NCBI RefSeq assembly: GCF_050937815.1
Contig: NZ_JACDIJ010000008.1
Location: 48,592-112,591, forward strand
DNA length: 64,000 bases
Origin: Treponema_C sp050937815
GTDB taxonomy: Bacteria; Spirochaetota; Spirochaetia; Treponematales; Treponemataceae
Direction of reading: 5' to 3'
The notes beneath the pieces are model-generated. The model was not told where the DNA came from and did no database searches. It was given only the letters and a program-made list of their open reading frames with translations. Below, piece by piece: positions 8,912 to 18,335 of this stretch (positions are counted from its first letter, which is position 1; each line of letters begins with the position of its first letter). The position numbers were made by a program, and so were the translations under genes.

Positions 8912-10360
8912 ATGAAATATGCTATGGATGTAAAAGTTAATGTAAAGCCGATATTCAGCAATATGGTACATAGCGATGTATGGGAAGGCCCTTGCAGAGT
9001 AGGTACTCCTGAGGAACTGGAACCATCATATGAAATAAGAACAGGTAAGGAACAGTTTAAAGTATGGCAAAGAGAGTTGGAAGATAATTTTTGCGAGTAT
9101 GCGAAAATTCTGCCTCCTATTTATATTGAATTTAATGAAAGCTTTGTTGTATCTGACGATGAATTTGAAAAAATTGAAAAAGATGCGGCTGATGTAGATT
9201 TATTTTTAATTACGTATCGGGTTCCCGGCCTCGAACGTTTCGGAAAACCTATTTCGATGATAAATCTCGGACCTACACCTGTCGATATTGTCGCTTTTTA
9301 TCGTGATATCGGCCTTGATGCTTATATGGCGCATGATTATGACGAATTCAACGAACTGTTAAAAATGTTCCATGTAAAAAAAGCGATATCCAATACAAAA
9401 TTCCTTGTTCTTTCCGCTACCGAACAAATCCCTGCAAGTGTAAACAGCAGTATACCTGATTTATACGGATTATTTAAACGGTACGGTATTAAAAATAATC
9501 GTATGTCTTTTAAGAATGTCTTTGACGTTATGGATAAACTTGAAATTAGCGAATCGATAGAAAAAATAGCTGACAATCTTATTGCCGGTTCAAAAAAAAC
9601 CGGTATCAAACGGGATTGGATATTACAGGATATTAAATATTATTTTTCAGTACGGACACTAATGGAACAATACGGTTGTAATGCGTTTACTACTTCATGT
9701 AAAGAATTGTGCGCTTCACGCTATCCGATGCGTGAAAAATGTACCCCCTGTCTTACTCACTCACTGCTCAAAGATGATAGGATACCCTCTGCCTGTGAAG
9801 AGGATATAAATGTTTTGCTGGCAGAGATGGTTTTTATGTATTTGACCGAGAAATCCGTCTTTATGGGAAATCCGGTATTGGTAAAAAAAGGTTCCAAAAC
9901 GGTCGAACAGCTTGGAATGCCCAAGTTATTATTTGATCCTGCACAAACTTTTGACGAAGATGTTCTTGAAATTCATCATTCCGTTCCGGGACTTAAGATG
10001 GAAGGATACAATCAAAATTCGATGGAGTATGAGCTTGGTCATTTTACCTATGCCGGTTGGGGAACTAAGATTCAAGTTGATATGTCAAATGCAAAAACTA
10101 AAACTGTCACTTTCGGTCGATTTAATCGTAAAGGAACTCGAATGCTTGTTGCTTCCGGTGAAATAGTGGGATGTATTTTTAAAGAAACTTATTGCAGTCC
10201 TGTTGTGTATTATAGGGTTACCGGCGGTGCCCGTGAACTGCGTCATGCGCTTGCAAACGGATGTTACGGGCATCATTTAGCTGTTGTTTATGGTGATTGT
10301 ATTTCACAAATAAAAAAACTCGGTTCTGTCGTAGGGTTTGAAGTGGAGGTATTCAAGTAG
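8912..10360 (+). CDS. Fucose/arabinose-isomerase-fold protein (COG2407-like) with a cysteine cluster
   Basis: The 482-residue product starts at ATG 8912 (CGAGG at 8901-8905; an in-frame TTG lies 6 bases upstream). The C-terminal half follows the L-fucose isomerase family pattern: 'CLTHSLLKDDRIPSACEED', 'GHFTYAG', a beta-rich segment and the end block 'ELRHALANGCYGHHLAVVYG'. The metal-ligand Glu in 'ACEED' (296/297) seems kept, but the usual Asp ligand region is replaced by 'FMGNPVLVKKG'. Cysteines cluster at about 256, 263, 267, 277, 280 and 295, which could bind a metal or Fe-S centre or carry sulfur. It is co-operonic with SufS/SufE-like genes and a TRAP transporter. A ketol-isomerase-like role on an imported acid or sugar is inferred. 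Confidence 0.72.
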   Translation: MKYAMDVKVNVKPIFSNMVHSDVWEGPCRVGTPEELEPSYEIRTGKEQFKVWQRELEDNFCEYAKILPPIYIEFNESFVVSDDEFEKIEKDAADVDLFLITYRVPGLERFGKPISMINLGPTPVDIVAFYRDIGLDAYMAHDYDEFNELLKMFHVKKAISNTKFLVLSATEQIPASVNSSIPDLYGLFKRYGIKNNRMSFKNVFDVMDKLEISESIEKIADNLIAGSKKTGIKRDWILQDIKYYFSVRTLMEQYGCNAFTTSCKELCASRYPMREKCTPCLTHSLLKDDRIPSACEEDINVLLAEMVFMYLTEKSVFMGNPVLVKKGSKTVEQLGMPKLLFDPAQTFDEDVLEIHHSVPGLKMEGYNQNSMEYELGHFTYAGWGTKIQVDMSNAKTKTVTFGRFNRKGTRMLVASGEIVGCIFKETYCSPVVYYRVTGGARELRHALANGCYGHHLAVVYGDCISQIKKLGSVVGFEVEVFK

Positions 10361-10398
10361 CAAAGTGTCCAAATATTTCTCAAAGGAGGAGTAGAAAT

Positions 10399-11403
10399 AT
10401 GAGAAAAAAAATTCTAATGGTTGCAATTATTTTAATTGTAACAATGGTCGTTCTTAATGCTTCCGGCGGTAAAGAAAATGCAAAGGGCGGAAAATCCCCG
10501 TCATACGTTTTAAAGCTCAGTTACGTTCAAAATGAAGAAGATCCTTTGACCAAAGGATTGTACAAGCTGGCGGAGAATGTCGGAGCGGCAACAAACGGCG
10601 ATTTTGAAATTCAAGTTTTTCCAAGCGGTCTTCTCGGCGATACGGCAGATGTTGTAGAGCAAGTGCAAACTGGATCAAATATCGGGTTGTTGACTGATGC
10701 CGGACGATTTTCCGGAAATCTTCTGGAAATCGGTATTTTGGATGCCCCCTATCTTTTTGATACCTATGAAGAAGGAAATAAAATAGTACAATCGGATCTT
10801 TTTAGAGGATGGACAGATCGACTGCAAAAAGACGGATACAGAGTTTGCTCTTTTAATTGGTACCAAGGTGCTAGAAATTTTATTACAAATAAACCGATTA
10901 AAAGTATGGCAGATCTTAAAGGCTTAAAAATACGCACAGGTTCTTCTCCTGTTTGGCAAGCTACTGTTGATGCTTTCGGCTGTAAACCCACTTCACTTGC
11001 TCAGGGTGAAGTATATTCGGCTATCCAGCAAAAAGTTGTTGACGGAGCCGAACAGCAGGATATGGCTACATATGGCCTTAAACTGTATGAAGTCGTAAAA
11101 TATATTACAAAAACACAGCATTTCCAACTTCTTACCGGTTTGGTTGTAAGCGAAGCATGGTTTCAAAAACTGCCTGAAAGGTATCAAAAAATTTTAATTG
11201 AAGAGAGTATTAAAGCCGGTGAATATGCTTCAAACTTGACTTTGCAGAATATAAGCCGCGCCAATGAACAGATGCGGAAAGCAGGTATTGTTATCAATGA
11301 AATTGATCTTGCCGAGTTCAAAAAAGCCGGAGATAATGTATATAAAAAATTCAACGGTTTTTCTGATATCAAAAAAGAAATAGATAAGATTCTCGGAAAG
11401 TAA
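10399..11403 (+). CDS. TRAP transporter substrate-binding protein (DctP family)
   Basis: This 334-residue periplasmic protein has an N-terminal signal segment (residues 5-22) and a strong ribosome site AAAGGAGGAG upstream. Family features are 'LADTADVVEQVQTGSNIG'-type early motifs, 'GLKIRTGSSPVWQAT', whose Arg normally binds the ligand carboxylate (or other anion), and 'GEVYSAIQQKVVDGAEQQ'. It should deliver an organic anion to the DctQ/DctM pair encoded next. Unlike many relatives there is no lipobox Cys in 'LNASGGKE'. Its substrate is likely the substrate of the preceding isomerase/sulfur genes. Confidence 0.92.
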   Translation: MRKKILMVAIILIVTMVVLNASGGKENAKGGKSPSYVLKLSYVQNEEDPLTKGLYKLAENVGAATNGDFEIQVFPSGLLGDTADVVEQVQTGSNIGLLTDAGRFSGNLLEIGILDAPYLFDTYEEGNKIVQSDLFRGWTDRLQKDGYRVCSFNWYQGARNFITNKPIKSMADLKGLKIRTGSSPVWQATVDAFGCKPTSLAQGEVYSAIQQKVVDGAEQQDMATYGLKLYEVVKYITKTQHFQLLTGLVVSEAWFQKLPERYQKILIEESIKAGEYASNLTLQNISRANEQMRKAGIVINEIDLAEFKKAGDNVYKKFNGFSDIKKEIDKILGK

Positions 11404-11413
11404 CAGGTAAAAG

Positions 11414-11453
11414 ATGGTGACTGTTGTTTGTGACAGTCGCCATTTTCTTTTTT
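11414..11453 (+). terminator. Intercistronic hairpin between dctP-like and dctQ-like genes
   Basis: An 11-bp stem (ATGGTGACTGT at 11414-11424, ACAGTCGCCAT at 11433-11443, one G-T pair) is followed by a T-rich tail. Such hairpins after binding-protein genes usually stop part of the transcription or protect the upstream mRNA, giving more binding protein than permease. Confidence 0.75.
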
Positions 11454-11483
11454 GATAGTTAAGAACTAAAATAAGGTAGATGT

Positions 11484-12005
11484 ATGCAAAAGAATATAAT
11501 GAATGATTTGTATAAAACAATTGTAAAACTGGAGCAATATATAAGTAAAATTATTCTATTCTTTATTATCGGACTTACATTTATAGCTGCTATGTCACGT
11601 GCTTTTAACTTTCCGCTGCCTTGGTCGATAGATGTTATTTTGCTTTTATTTTGTTGGTTTGCATTTTTTGCCGCCAGCCAAGCGACTCGAAGGAAAGCGA
11701 ATCTCGGTGTTGATATTATTGTCAGGCATTTACCCAAAACGGTGCAAAATATTATTGACCTTATCAATAAATTATTGATTACATTTTTTTTGATATGCAT
11801 GGGATACAGTTCACTCAGATTATCCATAACAAACGTAAAAAGACTGATAACATCTTTAGATATCAGTTATTCTTTTATTACTGCCTCTTTATTTGTTGGA
11901 TGTGTGCTTATGACTATTTCGGAAATTATTCAAATTGTAGAACGGATTCAAATAATGCGAGAAAAAGCTGAAGAAGAAAACTTTAAAAGTGTAAAAACTG
12001 ATTGA
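11484..12005 (+). CDS. TRAP transporter small permease (DctQ family)
   Basis: This 173-residue protein has four predicted membrane helices (about 18-36, 45-65, 86-108 and 122-148), the standard DctQ topology. The conserved 'PLPWSIDVILLLFCWFAFFAASQATRRKANLGVDI' region, about residues 40-75, includes the family 'R...HL.V' pattern. It sits between DctP-like and DctM-like genes and would pair with DctM for sodium-driven uptake. Confidence 0.9.
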   Translation: MQKNIMNDLYKTIVKLEQYISKIILFFIIGLTFIAAMSRAFNFPLPWSIDVILLLFCWFAFFAASQATRRKANLGVDIIVRHLPKTVQNIIDLINKLLITFFLICMGYSSLRLSITNVKRLITSLDISYSFITASLFVGCVLMTISEIIQIVERIQIMREKAEEENFKSVKTD

Positions 12006-12033
12006 GTGTTATTGTTTAAGGAGTGGTGCGATT

Positions 12034-13317
12034 ATGACTGCGATTATTATACTTTTTGTTGTATTACTTTTAATGGGGATGCCGATAGCTTTTGTCATAG
12101 GAATCTCTTCCCTTATTTTTTTCTTGGGAAATCCCGATCTTTCTCTTGATATAGCTGCTCAAAAAATGGTCAGTTCAACACAATCGTTTACATTTCTTGC
12201 AGTTCCCTTTTTTTTAACGGCAGGAAATATTATGAATGCTTCCGGAATAACAGAAAGATTGGTAAAATTTGCAAAAGTATTGACCGGACATATGGTGGGG
12301 GGGCTTGCCCAAGTAAGTGTTATGTTGAGTGCTTTGATGGGAGGTATTTCCGGCAGTGCAGTTGCGGATGCTTCAATGGAAGCACGGTTTCTCGGACCTT
12401 CTATGATTAACTCAGGGTATTCGAAAGGATTTGTTGCATCGGTTCTTTCATACGGCGGACTTATCACTGCAACCATTCCGCCAAGTTTGGGTTTGATTGT
12501 CTACGGTTTTGTAGGGGATGTTTCCGTCGGTCGATTATTTGTTGCCGGTATTATACCGGGGTTATTGATGACAGTCATTCTCATGGTTCCGACACATATC
12601 ATTTCAAAAAAAAGAAATTATAAGGTGGAAAATGAAAAGCCTCCGCGGATTGGAGATGTTTTTAAGGCACTAAAAGAAAGTTTTTGGGCACTACTATTTC
12701 CTCTTATATTAATTGTAGGTATTAGATTCGGCTTTTTTACTACATCCGAAGCCGGTGCATTTGCCATCGTTTATGCAATGTTTGTCGGAAAATTTATTTA
12801 TAAGGATTTGACCTTAAAAAAACTTATAGCAGTTATTGATACCAGCGTTTCCGATAACGGTGTAATTTTACTTATTATTACCGCTGCCGGTATTTTTGGG
12901 TTTGTATCGGCTTATAGCGGAATGCCTGCTGCAATTGCAAAATTTATTACAAGTATTACAACGAATAAATATATACTTTTATTATTGATTACTGTTTTTC
13001 TTTTGTTTATGGGTATGGTGATGGAATCTACCGTAAATTGCTTAATTTTTACTCCTATTTTTCTTCCTATCCTTAAATCGGTTGGAGTAAATCCCGTTCA
13101 TTTCGGTATTGTTATGATGACTCTTGTTACCATGGGATGTATGACTCCGCCTGTAGGAACTGCGATGTATTCCGTTTGTCAAATTCTTAATTGCCCGACC
13201 GATGAATATATGAAAGAAGGTTTACCCTATATTATTACAATTTTGGCAGAGATCCTTTTACTCATTTTTATTCCGCAGATTTCTTTATTTTTACCGAATC
13301 TTATATTCGGGAAGTAA
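12034..13317 (+). CDS. TRAP transporter large permease (DctM family)
   Basis: This 427-residue protein has about 12 hydrophobic segments. Family motifs are 'FTFLAVPFFLTAGNIMNASGI', 'GGISGSAVADASMEA', 'IPPSLGLIVYGF' and 'GCMTPPVGTAMYSVC'. It is the full length expected for the sodium-coupled transport subunit. The ribosome site AAGGAG at about 12018 precedes the ATG. It is the last gene of the TRAP operon; about 200 bases without a gene follow. Confidence 0.93.
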   Translation: MTAIIILFVVLLLMGMPIAFVIGISSLIFFLGNPDLSLDIAAQKMVSSTQSFTFLAVPFFLTAGNIMNASGITERLVKFAKVLTGHMVGGLAQVSVMLSALMGGISGSAVADASMEARFLGPSMINSGYSKGFVASVLSYGGLITATIPPSLGLIVYGFVGDVSVGRLFVAGIIPGLLMTVILMVPTHIISKKRNYKVENEKPPRIGDVFKALKESFWALLFPLILIVGIRFGFFTTSEAGAFAIVYAMFVGKFIYKDLTLKKLIAVIDTSVSDNGVILLIITAAGIFGFVSAYSGMPAAIAKFITSITTNKYILLLLITVFLLFMGMVMESTVNCLIFTPIFLPILKSVGVNPVHFGIVMMTLVTMGCMTPPVGTAMYSVCQILNCPTDEYMKEGLPYIITILAEILLLIFIPQISLFLPNLIFGK

Positions 13318-13523
13318 TAGTCGCAAGCGCTTACGACGCTTATACAGTAAAAACAGGGCTGTTATCACACAAAGCAAGAAAAAAACTTATTGACGATTTT
13401 ATATATTATTATAATAATATATGTATATGAAAAGATCTTAACCGGTTCATTCCGGAACAACCGGTCGTTTAGAATGCTCTAAGAATTGAGGTTATTTCAT
13501 TCAGTTGATGACGAGGAGGAGCC
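13318..13523. other. Intergenic stretch with two palindromes
   Basis: There is no coding frame here. An A/T palindrome lies at about 13400-13425, and an ACCGGTT/AACCGGT inverted repeat lies around 13441-13466. Either could be a terminator-less end of the TRAP operon or an operator for the following two-component system. No canonical promoter is clear. Confidence 0.4.
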
Positions 13524-15302
13524 TTGAGGTTTAAGATAAAAAATCAAACAGATAAGGAATTGTATCCCCTTGCGATTACATACAATGCAAAAATAGCATT
13601 GGTTTTTTCAGGTGTTCTTTTCATTGCAGTTTTATTTGTAAAAGTATTCGGCTTTAAAGTCGCTTCTGAAATAATCAAAGAAGAAGCTCTTTCTCAAAAT
13701 AGTATTCTTACAAAACAATTTTCGGAGAGACTTGATGTTTTATTTAATGAAATTGACAGATTATCTCGTATCGTTCTTATCAATTCCGAGATTCTTAATG
13801 CATTGGATTATAACCTTGACAAAAATTCTTCCGAGTATCTTGGTATAGATGTTTCTATGCAAAATGCAATGGAACACGGTTTGCTTATTAGAACTGATAT
13901 AGCGAGAATTTTAGTGTCGAACGGTTATAATGCTTATGCGGCAGGCCCTTATAATTATCGAGATGAACCGATGGAGTTATACGAACTTGCTGCTAAGTAC
14001 GGTTTTTTTGAATCCAATGCATTATATATGATTATACTGCCTTATGTCAGCATTTACAATCAAAAGGTGTTTACCTTTATAAGAAAAATACGTCATTATG
14101 ATGATCCGAAAATTATAGGCTTGATTGCAATTGATATGCGCTTGCGTACTATTGATGAGATTTTTGCCGGGATTGAATTTGGGGAATCATCGATTATAAT
14201 ATTTGATGCAAAAGGTAATGCCGTTTATTCTAAAGGCGCTTTACTTGAAGCGGATACCCTGAATTTGATTCGACAAAAACTTAAAAAAGAATTTCAGCAG
14301 TTTAGCGTCATTCTAAGTGACCAAATAAACAATGCCATTGTGACTGCAGAGTATTCTGACTATTCCAATTTATATATTTGTAGAGTAATTCCTGAATCAT
14401 CACTTTTTCATCAGATAAAGAAGGGAAATAGAATGTTTAATTGGATTACCTCCTTAGTATTTGCAAGCTCGCTTTTATTGATCATTGTGAATTCAAAATT
14501 GATGACACGTCCAATTCATGAATTGTTAATTCAAATGAAGCAAATAGAAGTTGGAGAAAGAAAGCTTCTCTGCATTCAATCTAATGATGAAATTAAACTT
14601 ATTGCAGAGAGTACCAATGACATGTTAATTCAAATAATAGAATTAATGAAACGAAACAGTGAGATAACTCTTAGAAATAGAGAGGCTCAATTAAAAATTC
14701 TGCAAGAACAGTTAGATCCTCATTTCCTTTTTAATACACTGGAATGTATCAGGATGAAAGCGATAATGGCAGGAGATGAAGCAACTGCTTCAATGATAGA
14801 AAAATTAGGGATTCTATATCATGCGGTGAATGGGAATGAACCGATTATTTCACTTGCAGAAGAAATCGGTTATGTTAGAAATTACATAGCATTACAAAAT
14901 ATACGATTTAAAGTTCCAATTACGCTTTTTATCGGAGTATCGCCGATTTTTATGAATGTAGGAGTCCCTAAACTCATGTTACTTACGCTGGCAGAAAATT
15001 CTATAAGGCATGGATTGGGGAATAAAAAAGATAACAGGAATATCTCCATCAATACCGCAATCAACGATGGTACGACATTTATGTTGACGTTCTCGGATAA
15101 CGGATGTGGTATTTCTTCTACAAAATTGAAGGAATTGAACGAAAAATTGGAAATACCGCCTGATATGGATATCAATCATATAGGACTTAGAAATTTGAAT
15201 AGCAGGATCCGTCTCTATTACGGAAACTCATATGGGCTTTCCATAGAGAGTGTTGAAAAATACGGGACGACCATACAAATTACTTTACCATGGAACGGAT
15301 AG
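13524..15302 (+). CDS. YesM-type sensor histidine kinase (His_kinase family)
   Basis: This 592-residue membrane kinase begins at TTG 13524, chosen because GAGGAGGA lies just upstream (13513-13520). Transmembrane helices near residues 22-42 and 305-325 flank an extracytoplasmic sensor domain. A HAMP-like segment ('MTRPIHELLIQMKQIEVGE') follows, then the His box 'LDPHFLFNTLECIRMKA' with the phosphorylated His at about residue 400. The ATP-binding N box 'LAENSIRHGLG' and G box 'FSDNGCGIS' are also present. It is paired with the response regulator 11 bases downstream. Relatives regulate neighbouring sugar ABC operons. Confidence 0.92.
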   Translation: MRFKIKNQTDKELYPLAITYNAKIALVFSGVLFIAVLFVKVFGFKVASEIIKEEALSQNSILTKQFSERLDVLFNEIDRLSRIVLINSEILNALDYNLDKNSSEYLGIDVSMQNAMEHGLLIRTDIARILVSNGYNAYAAGPYNYRDEPMELYELAAKYGFFESNALYMIILPYVSIYNQKVFTFIRKIRHYDDPKIIGLIAIDMRLRTIDEIFAGIEFGESSIIIFDAKGNAVYSKGALLEADTLNLIRQKLKKEFQQFSVILSDQINNAIVTAEYSDYSNLYICRVIPESSLFHQIKKGNRMFNWITSLVFASSLLLIIVNSKLMTRPIHELLIQMKQIEVGERKLLCIQSNDEIKLIAESTNDMLIQIIELMKRNSEITLRNREAQLKILQEQLDPHFLFNTLECIRMKAIMAGDEATASMIEKLGILYHAVNGNEPIISLAEEIGYVRNYIALQNIRFKVPITLFIGVSPIFMNVGVPKLMLLTLAENSIRHGLGNKKDNRNISINTAINDGTTFMLTFSDNGCGISSTKLKELNEKLEIPPDMDINHIGLRNLNSRIRLYYGNSYGLSIESVEKYGTTIQITLPWNG

Positions 15303-15313
15303 GCGAGAATAAT

Positions 15314-16822
15314 ATGTTCAGCGTAATATTAGCAGATGACGAACCTTTAGTGCTTGATGGGCTTGAATGTATAATTCCATGGAAAAAACTCGGCTTTGAG
15401 ATAAAGGGAAAAGCATATGACGGAGAAGAATTAATAAAACTTGTTGATAAATACCATCCTGCCGTTGTAGTTACCGATATTCAAATGCCTGTATATACCG
15501 GACTTGAATGTATTTCCATAATTCGTAATATTAATCCGGAAACAAAAATATTGATTTTAAGCGGTTATGCAACTTTTGAATATGCAAAAACTGCAATGTC
15601 ATACGGTATCATAGGTTATATTCTTAAGCCCATTAACAAAAAGGAATTGATAGATTTTTTAATCCGTATAAAAGAAATAATTGAACGGGAAAAAAAGCAA
15701 AGTACATTTCGATCTATAGCTTTAAATGACATGATGCGGGAATATTTGGACGGAAACCTTCCGGGTAAAACCCTAAAGGATATATTTAATTTTTTTGAAA
15801 TAGGCAAGATTCCCTCTTCATTCATCATTGTTGCTATTGAACCATTATTGCTTTTAAGCGAAGATAGAGAAAAAATACGAAAGATTATATTGTATATCGA
15901 GAATCTAGTGGATAAAACGGATGCAGGAATTTTTATTCCATACTCAGAATCACTTATACTTTTGTTGATCTACAACAAAAATTATCTGGAAAATGACCAA
16001 AGATCAATTAAAGATCTTATTGATGAAATAAAAAAAAATTGCTTTATGAATTTTTCAATTGCGATAAGAACCATTTGTTCAAGCATCGTATTTTCAGATG
16101 AGGTTCGGGAAAGTTTTTATAATATAAGAGCTTCTTTAATGAGAGATGATGACGTATCAAAAATCGAAAAAGAGATAACTTCTCTTTTTATTTGTATAGA
16201 AGACGGTATAGGTATCGGAGCTGTTGATGACATGGAATATATCATTTCTTTATTGGTCTTAAAGCTTTCCGGACTATCTTGTATGGAGGCAGGTAGTATT
16301 TATAGTTCTTTTATTTATTCTCTTCGTCAAAAATACGGACAGAAACTATGTCCTGAAATTTTTTCATTTTCAAGTATTTATATGTCACAACATTGGTGGC
16401 AAACACGATCATCAATTGCGGAGATGAATGAAATCCTCAAAACGGTGATTAAATTATGCATAAAAAATATGCAAATCGAATTACAAAAACATAGTGTAAC
16501 CGAGTCTATGATTGAAGATATATCACATTATGTGGAAAAAAATTATTGCACTGTTACACGAGGTTCCGTTGCAGAATATTTTAATGTAAATCCATCATAT
16601 CTTTCACAAAGTTTTCAAAAATACAAAGGAGTATCCTTTATCGACTTTGTTACAGAAGTGAGAATTAAAAACGCAAAACGTCTTTTACAAACAACAAATA
16701 TGAAAATCCAAGTTATTGCTGAAGAAGTCGGATATAGCAGTGCGCAGCATTTTGCAAAAATATTTAAAAAATCAACCGGCATAATGCCCAGTACTTTTAG
16801 AGAAAATTTGTTTACAATCTAA
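15314..16822 (+). CDS. YesN-type response regulator (receiver plus AraC output)
   Basis: Start ATG 15314 is preferred over an in-frame upstream codon because AGGCGAG precedes it by 6 bases and the protein then begins directly with the receiver strand 'FSVILADDEPLVLDG'. The 502-residue product has a receiver domain with phospho-Asp D55 ('VVVTDIQMP') and Lys in 'ILKPIN'. A poorly conserved middle region follows, then a C-terminal AraC pair including 'VAEYFNVNPSYLSQSFQKYKG' and 'EEVGYSSAQHFAKIFKKSTG'. With the kinase it should switch on the sugar operon starting at 16904. Confidence 0.92.
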   Translation: MFSVILADDEPLVLDGLECIIPWKKLGFEIKGKAYDGEELIKLVDKYHPAVVVTDIQMPVYTGLECISIIRNINPETKILILSGYATFEYAKTAMSYGIIGYILKPINKKELIDFLIRIKEIIEREKKQSTFRSIALNDMMREYLDGNLPGKTLKDIFNFFEIGKIPSSFIIVAIEPLLLLSEDREKIRKIILYIENLVDKTDAGIFIPYSESLILLLIYNKNYLENDQRSIKDLIDEIKKNCFMNFSIAIRTICSSIVFSDEVRESFYNIRASLMRDDDVSKIEKEITSLFICIEDGIGIGAVDDMEYIISLLVLKLSGLSCMEAGSIYSSFIYSLRQKYGQKLCPEIFSFSSIYMSQHWWQTRSSIAEMNEILKTVIKLCIKNMQIELQKHSVTESMIEDISHYVEKNYCTVTRGSVAEYFNVNPSYLSQSFQKYKGVSFIDFVTEVRIKNAKRLLQTTNMKIQVIAEEVGYSSAQHFAKIFKKSTGIMPSTFRENLFTI

Positions 16823-16872
16823 CAAAAACGTTGTTTTATTCTAACAATATCGTCACAGGTGTTTTTTTTGCA

Positions 16873-16881
16873 TGGTATAAT
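16873..16881 (+). promoter_or_regulatory. Extended -10 promoter for the sugar ABC operon
   Basis: TGG precedes a perfect TATAAT (16876-16881), giving an extended -10, about 23 bases before the binding-protein start codon. The -35 position (around 16852-16857, GTCACA) is poor, as expected for a promoter that needs an activator such as the neighbouring AraC-type response regulator. Confidence 0.6.
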
Positions 16882-16903
16882 AAAATCCGAAAAGGAGACA
16901 GCT

Positions 16904-18265
16904 ATGAAAAGATATTCAAAGTTTATTTTTAATCTTACAGTTTTCCTGTTAGTCTGTTCAACATTATTTGCAACAGGTAATCGTGAACCTTCAAATAGTT
17001 CAAGAGTAGCAGAAGTGAAGATTTGGGTCAGGCAAAGCGGCCCGGATGCCGGTTTTGATGCGATTATAAATGCATTCAATAAAGCGAATCCCGATATTCA
17101 TGTGAGCTATGAATATTATGGAGAGAACTATCCCTCAATAGTTCAAATGGCTTTTGCAAGTGGTAATGCCCCCGATATTGTAGAAGCAAGTACCGGTATT
17201 ACTGTCAATGATCTTGCAAAAGCCGGTAATATTATTCCTTTGACCGACGTTTTAACACCGGAACTCGTTTCCGGCTTGCATCCGAATGCCTTTTCATCTC
17301 TTTCCCTGCAATATAAAGGTAAGCCGTATTCCGTTCCTGTCAGAATTAGCGGATACAGATTTTATTATAATCGTGATATTTTTGAAAAGTGCGGCCTTGA
17401 TCCGAATAATCCTCCTAAAACATTGGAAGAAGTTCGGGAATATGCAAAGATAATTACAAAGAAAGGTAATGGAGATTTTTACGGATTCGGGCTTCCCCTT
17501 GGAGTTAATCAGATTTGGGAAAGAGTAATAGACCCGATACTTATTGCACAAAATGAATGCGGAAGGTATGGATATAATCCGGCTAAAAACAAATATATGT
17601 TCGAAACCAATAAGCGTTTTTTTAATTTCTATATCGATCTTATGAAAGACGGATCTCTTTTTCCCGGATATTTGACTATGGGCATTGACCCGCTTAGAGC
17701 AAATTTTTTTGCAGGAAAGGTGGGCATGTATATTGACGGTAACTGGATGGTAGGGCAATTTCCCACACAGTTTAAAGGAAGATGTAACTATGAAATAGCA
17801 CCGCTTCCCGTTTTTAAGGGCGAAGTTGCCGATAAATACTGGGCCGAGTCCGGTGTTGCATGGTGCATTACAAATGGGCCTAATAAGGAAGCGGCAAAGA
17901 GATTCTATGCCTTTTGGCTTTCGCATCAGGAACTCGCAAATCAATTTGTGCCGGTACCCAGAACATATTTAGCTGCAAACAAACCTGAAAACCTTCCCAC
18001 AGATAAGCTTGATATCAAGGGGATGGAGTATGGTTTTAAAACAGAAGATCTTACAATTCCTTATTTTGAACCGCATTATTTTATAAGTCTTGAAGGCGAA
18101 AACCGAAATCGCACATTTACAAACCTCTTTGCCGAAGCAACTCGGGGTGTTGATATTTCAAAGAAGCTTGATGCAGCCATCGATGATTTAAATAAACGTT
18201 ATACAGAAGCGTTTAACAAAGCCGTCAAAAGCGGTGCAATCGATTCTTCTTGGTTAAAAAAATAA
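16904..18265 (+). CDS. Sugar ABC transporter substrate-binding protein (family 1)
   Basis: ATG 16904 is preceded by AAAGGAG at 16891-16897 and gives a clean signal peptide (residues 1-24, ending 'LFATGNREP'), so this start is chosen over an in-frame upstream codon. The 453-residue protein shows the family-1 solute-binding pattern: 'IINAFNKANPDIHVSYEYYG', 'MAFASGNAPDIVEAS', 'YSVPVRISGYRFYYNRDIFEKCGL' and 'FFAGKVGMYIDGNWMVGQF'. It should bind an oligosaccharide for the MalF/MalG-type permeases encoded next. Confidence 0.93.
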   Translation: MKRYSKFIFNLTVFLLVCSTLFATGNREPSNSSRVAEVKIWVRQSGPDAGFDAIINAFNKANPDIHVSYEYYGENYPSIVQMAFASGNAPDIVEASTGITVNDLAKAGNIIPLTDVLTPELVSGLHPNAFSSLSLQYKGKPYSVPVRISGYRFYYNRDIFEKCGLDPNNPPKTLEEVREYAKIITKKGNGDFYGFGLPLGVNQIWERVIDPILIAQNECGRYGYNPAKNKYMFETNKRFFNFYIDLMKDGSLFPGYLTMGIDPLRANFFAGKVGMYIDGNWMVGQFPTQFKGRCNYEIAPLPVFKGEVADKYWAESGVAWCITNGPNKEAAKRFYAFWLSHQELANQFVPVPRTYLAANKPENLPTDKLDIKGMEYGFKTEDLTIPYFEPHYFISLEGENRNRTFTNLFAEATRGVDISKKLDAAIDDLNKRYTEAFNKAVKSGAIDSSWLKK

Positions 18266-18277
18266 AACCTGACATAC

Positions 18278-18316
18278 TGGGGCTGTCTGATAAACTTGCT
18301 TTTTTGGCTGGCCCCA
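18278..18316 (+). other. Hairpin between sugar-binding-protein and permease genes
   Basis: TGGGGC (18278-18283) and GCCCCA (18311-18316) can pair across a long loop that ends in a T-run. It is similar in position to the hairpin after the TRAP binding-protein gene, and may likewise raise binding-protein mRNA relative to the permeases. The structure is weak. Confidence 0.4.
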
Positions 18317-18335
18317 ATTATGCAATCGAAAAACT

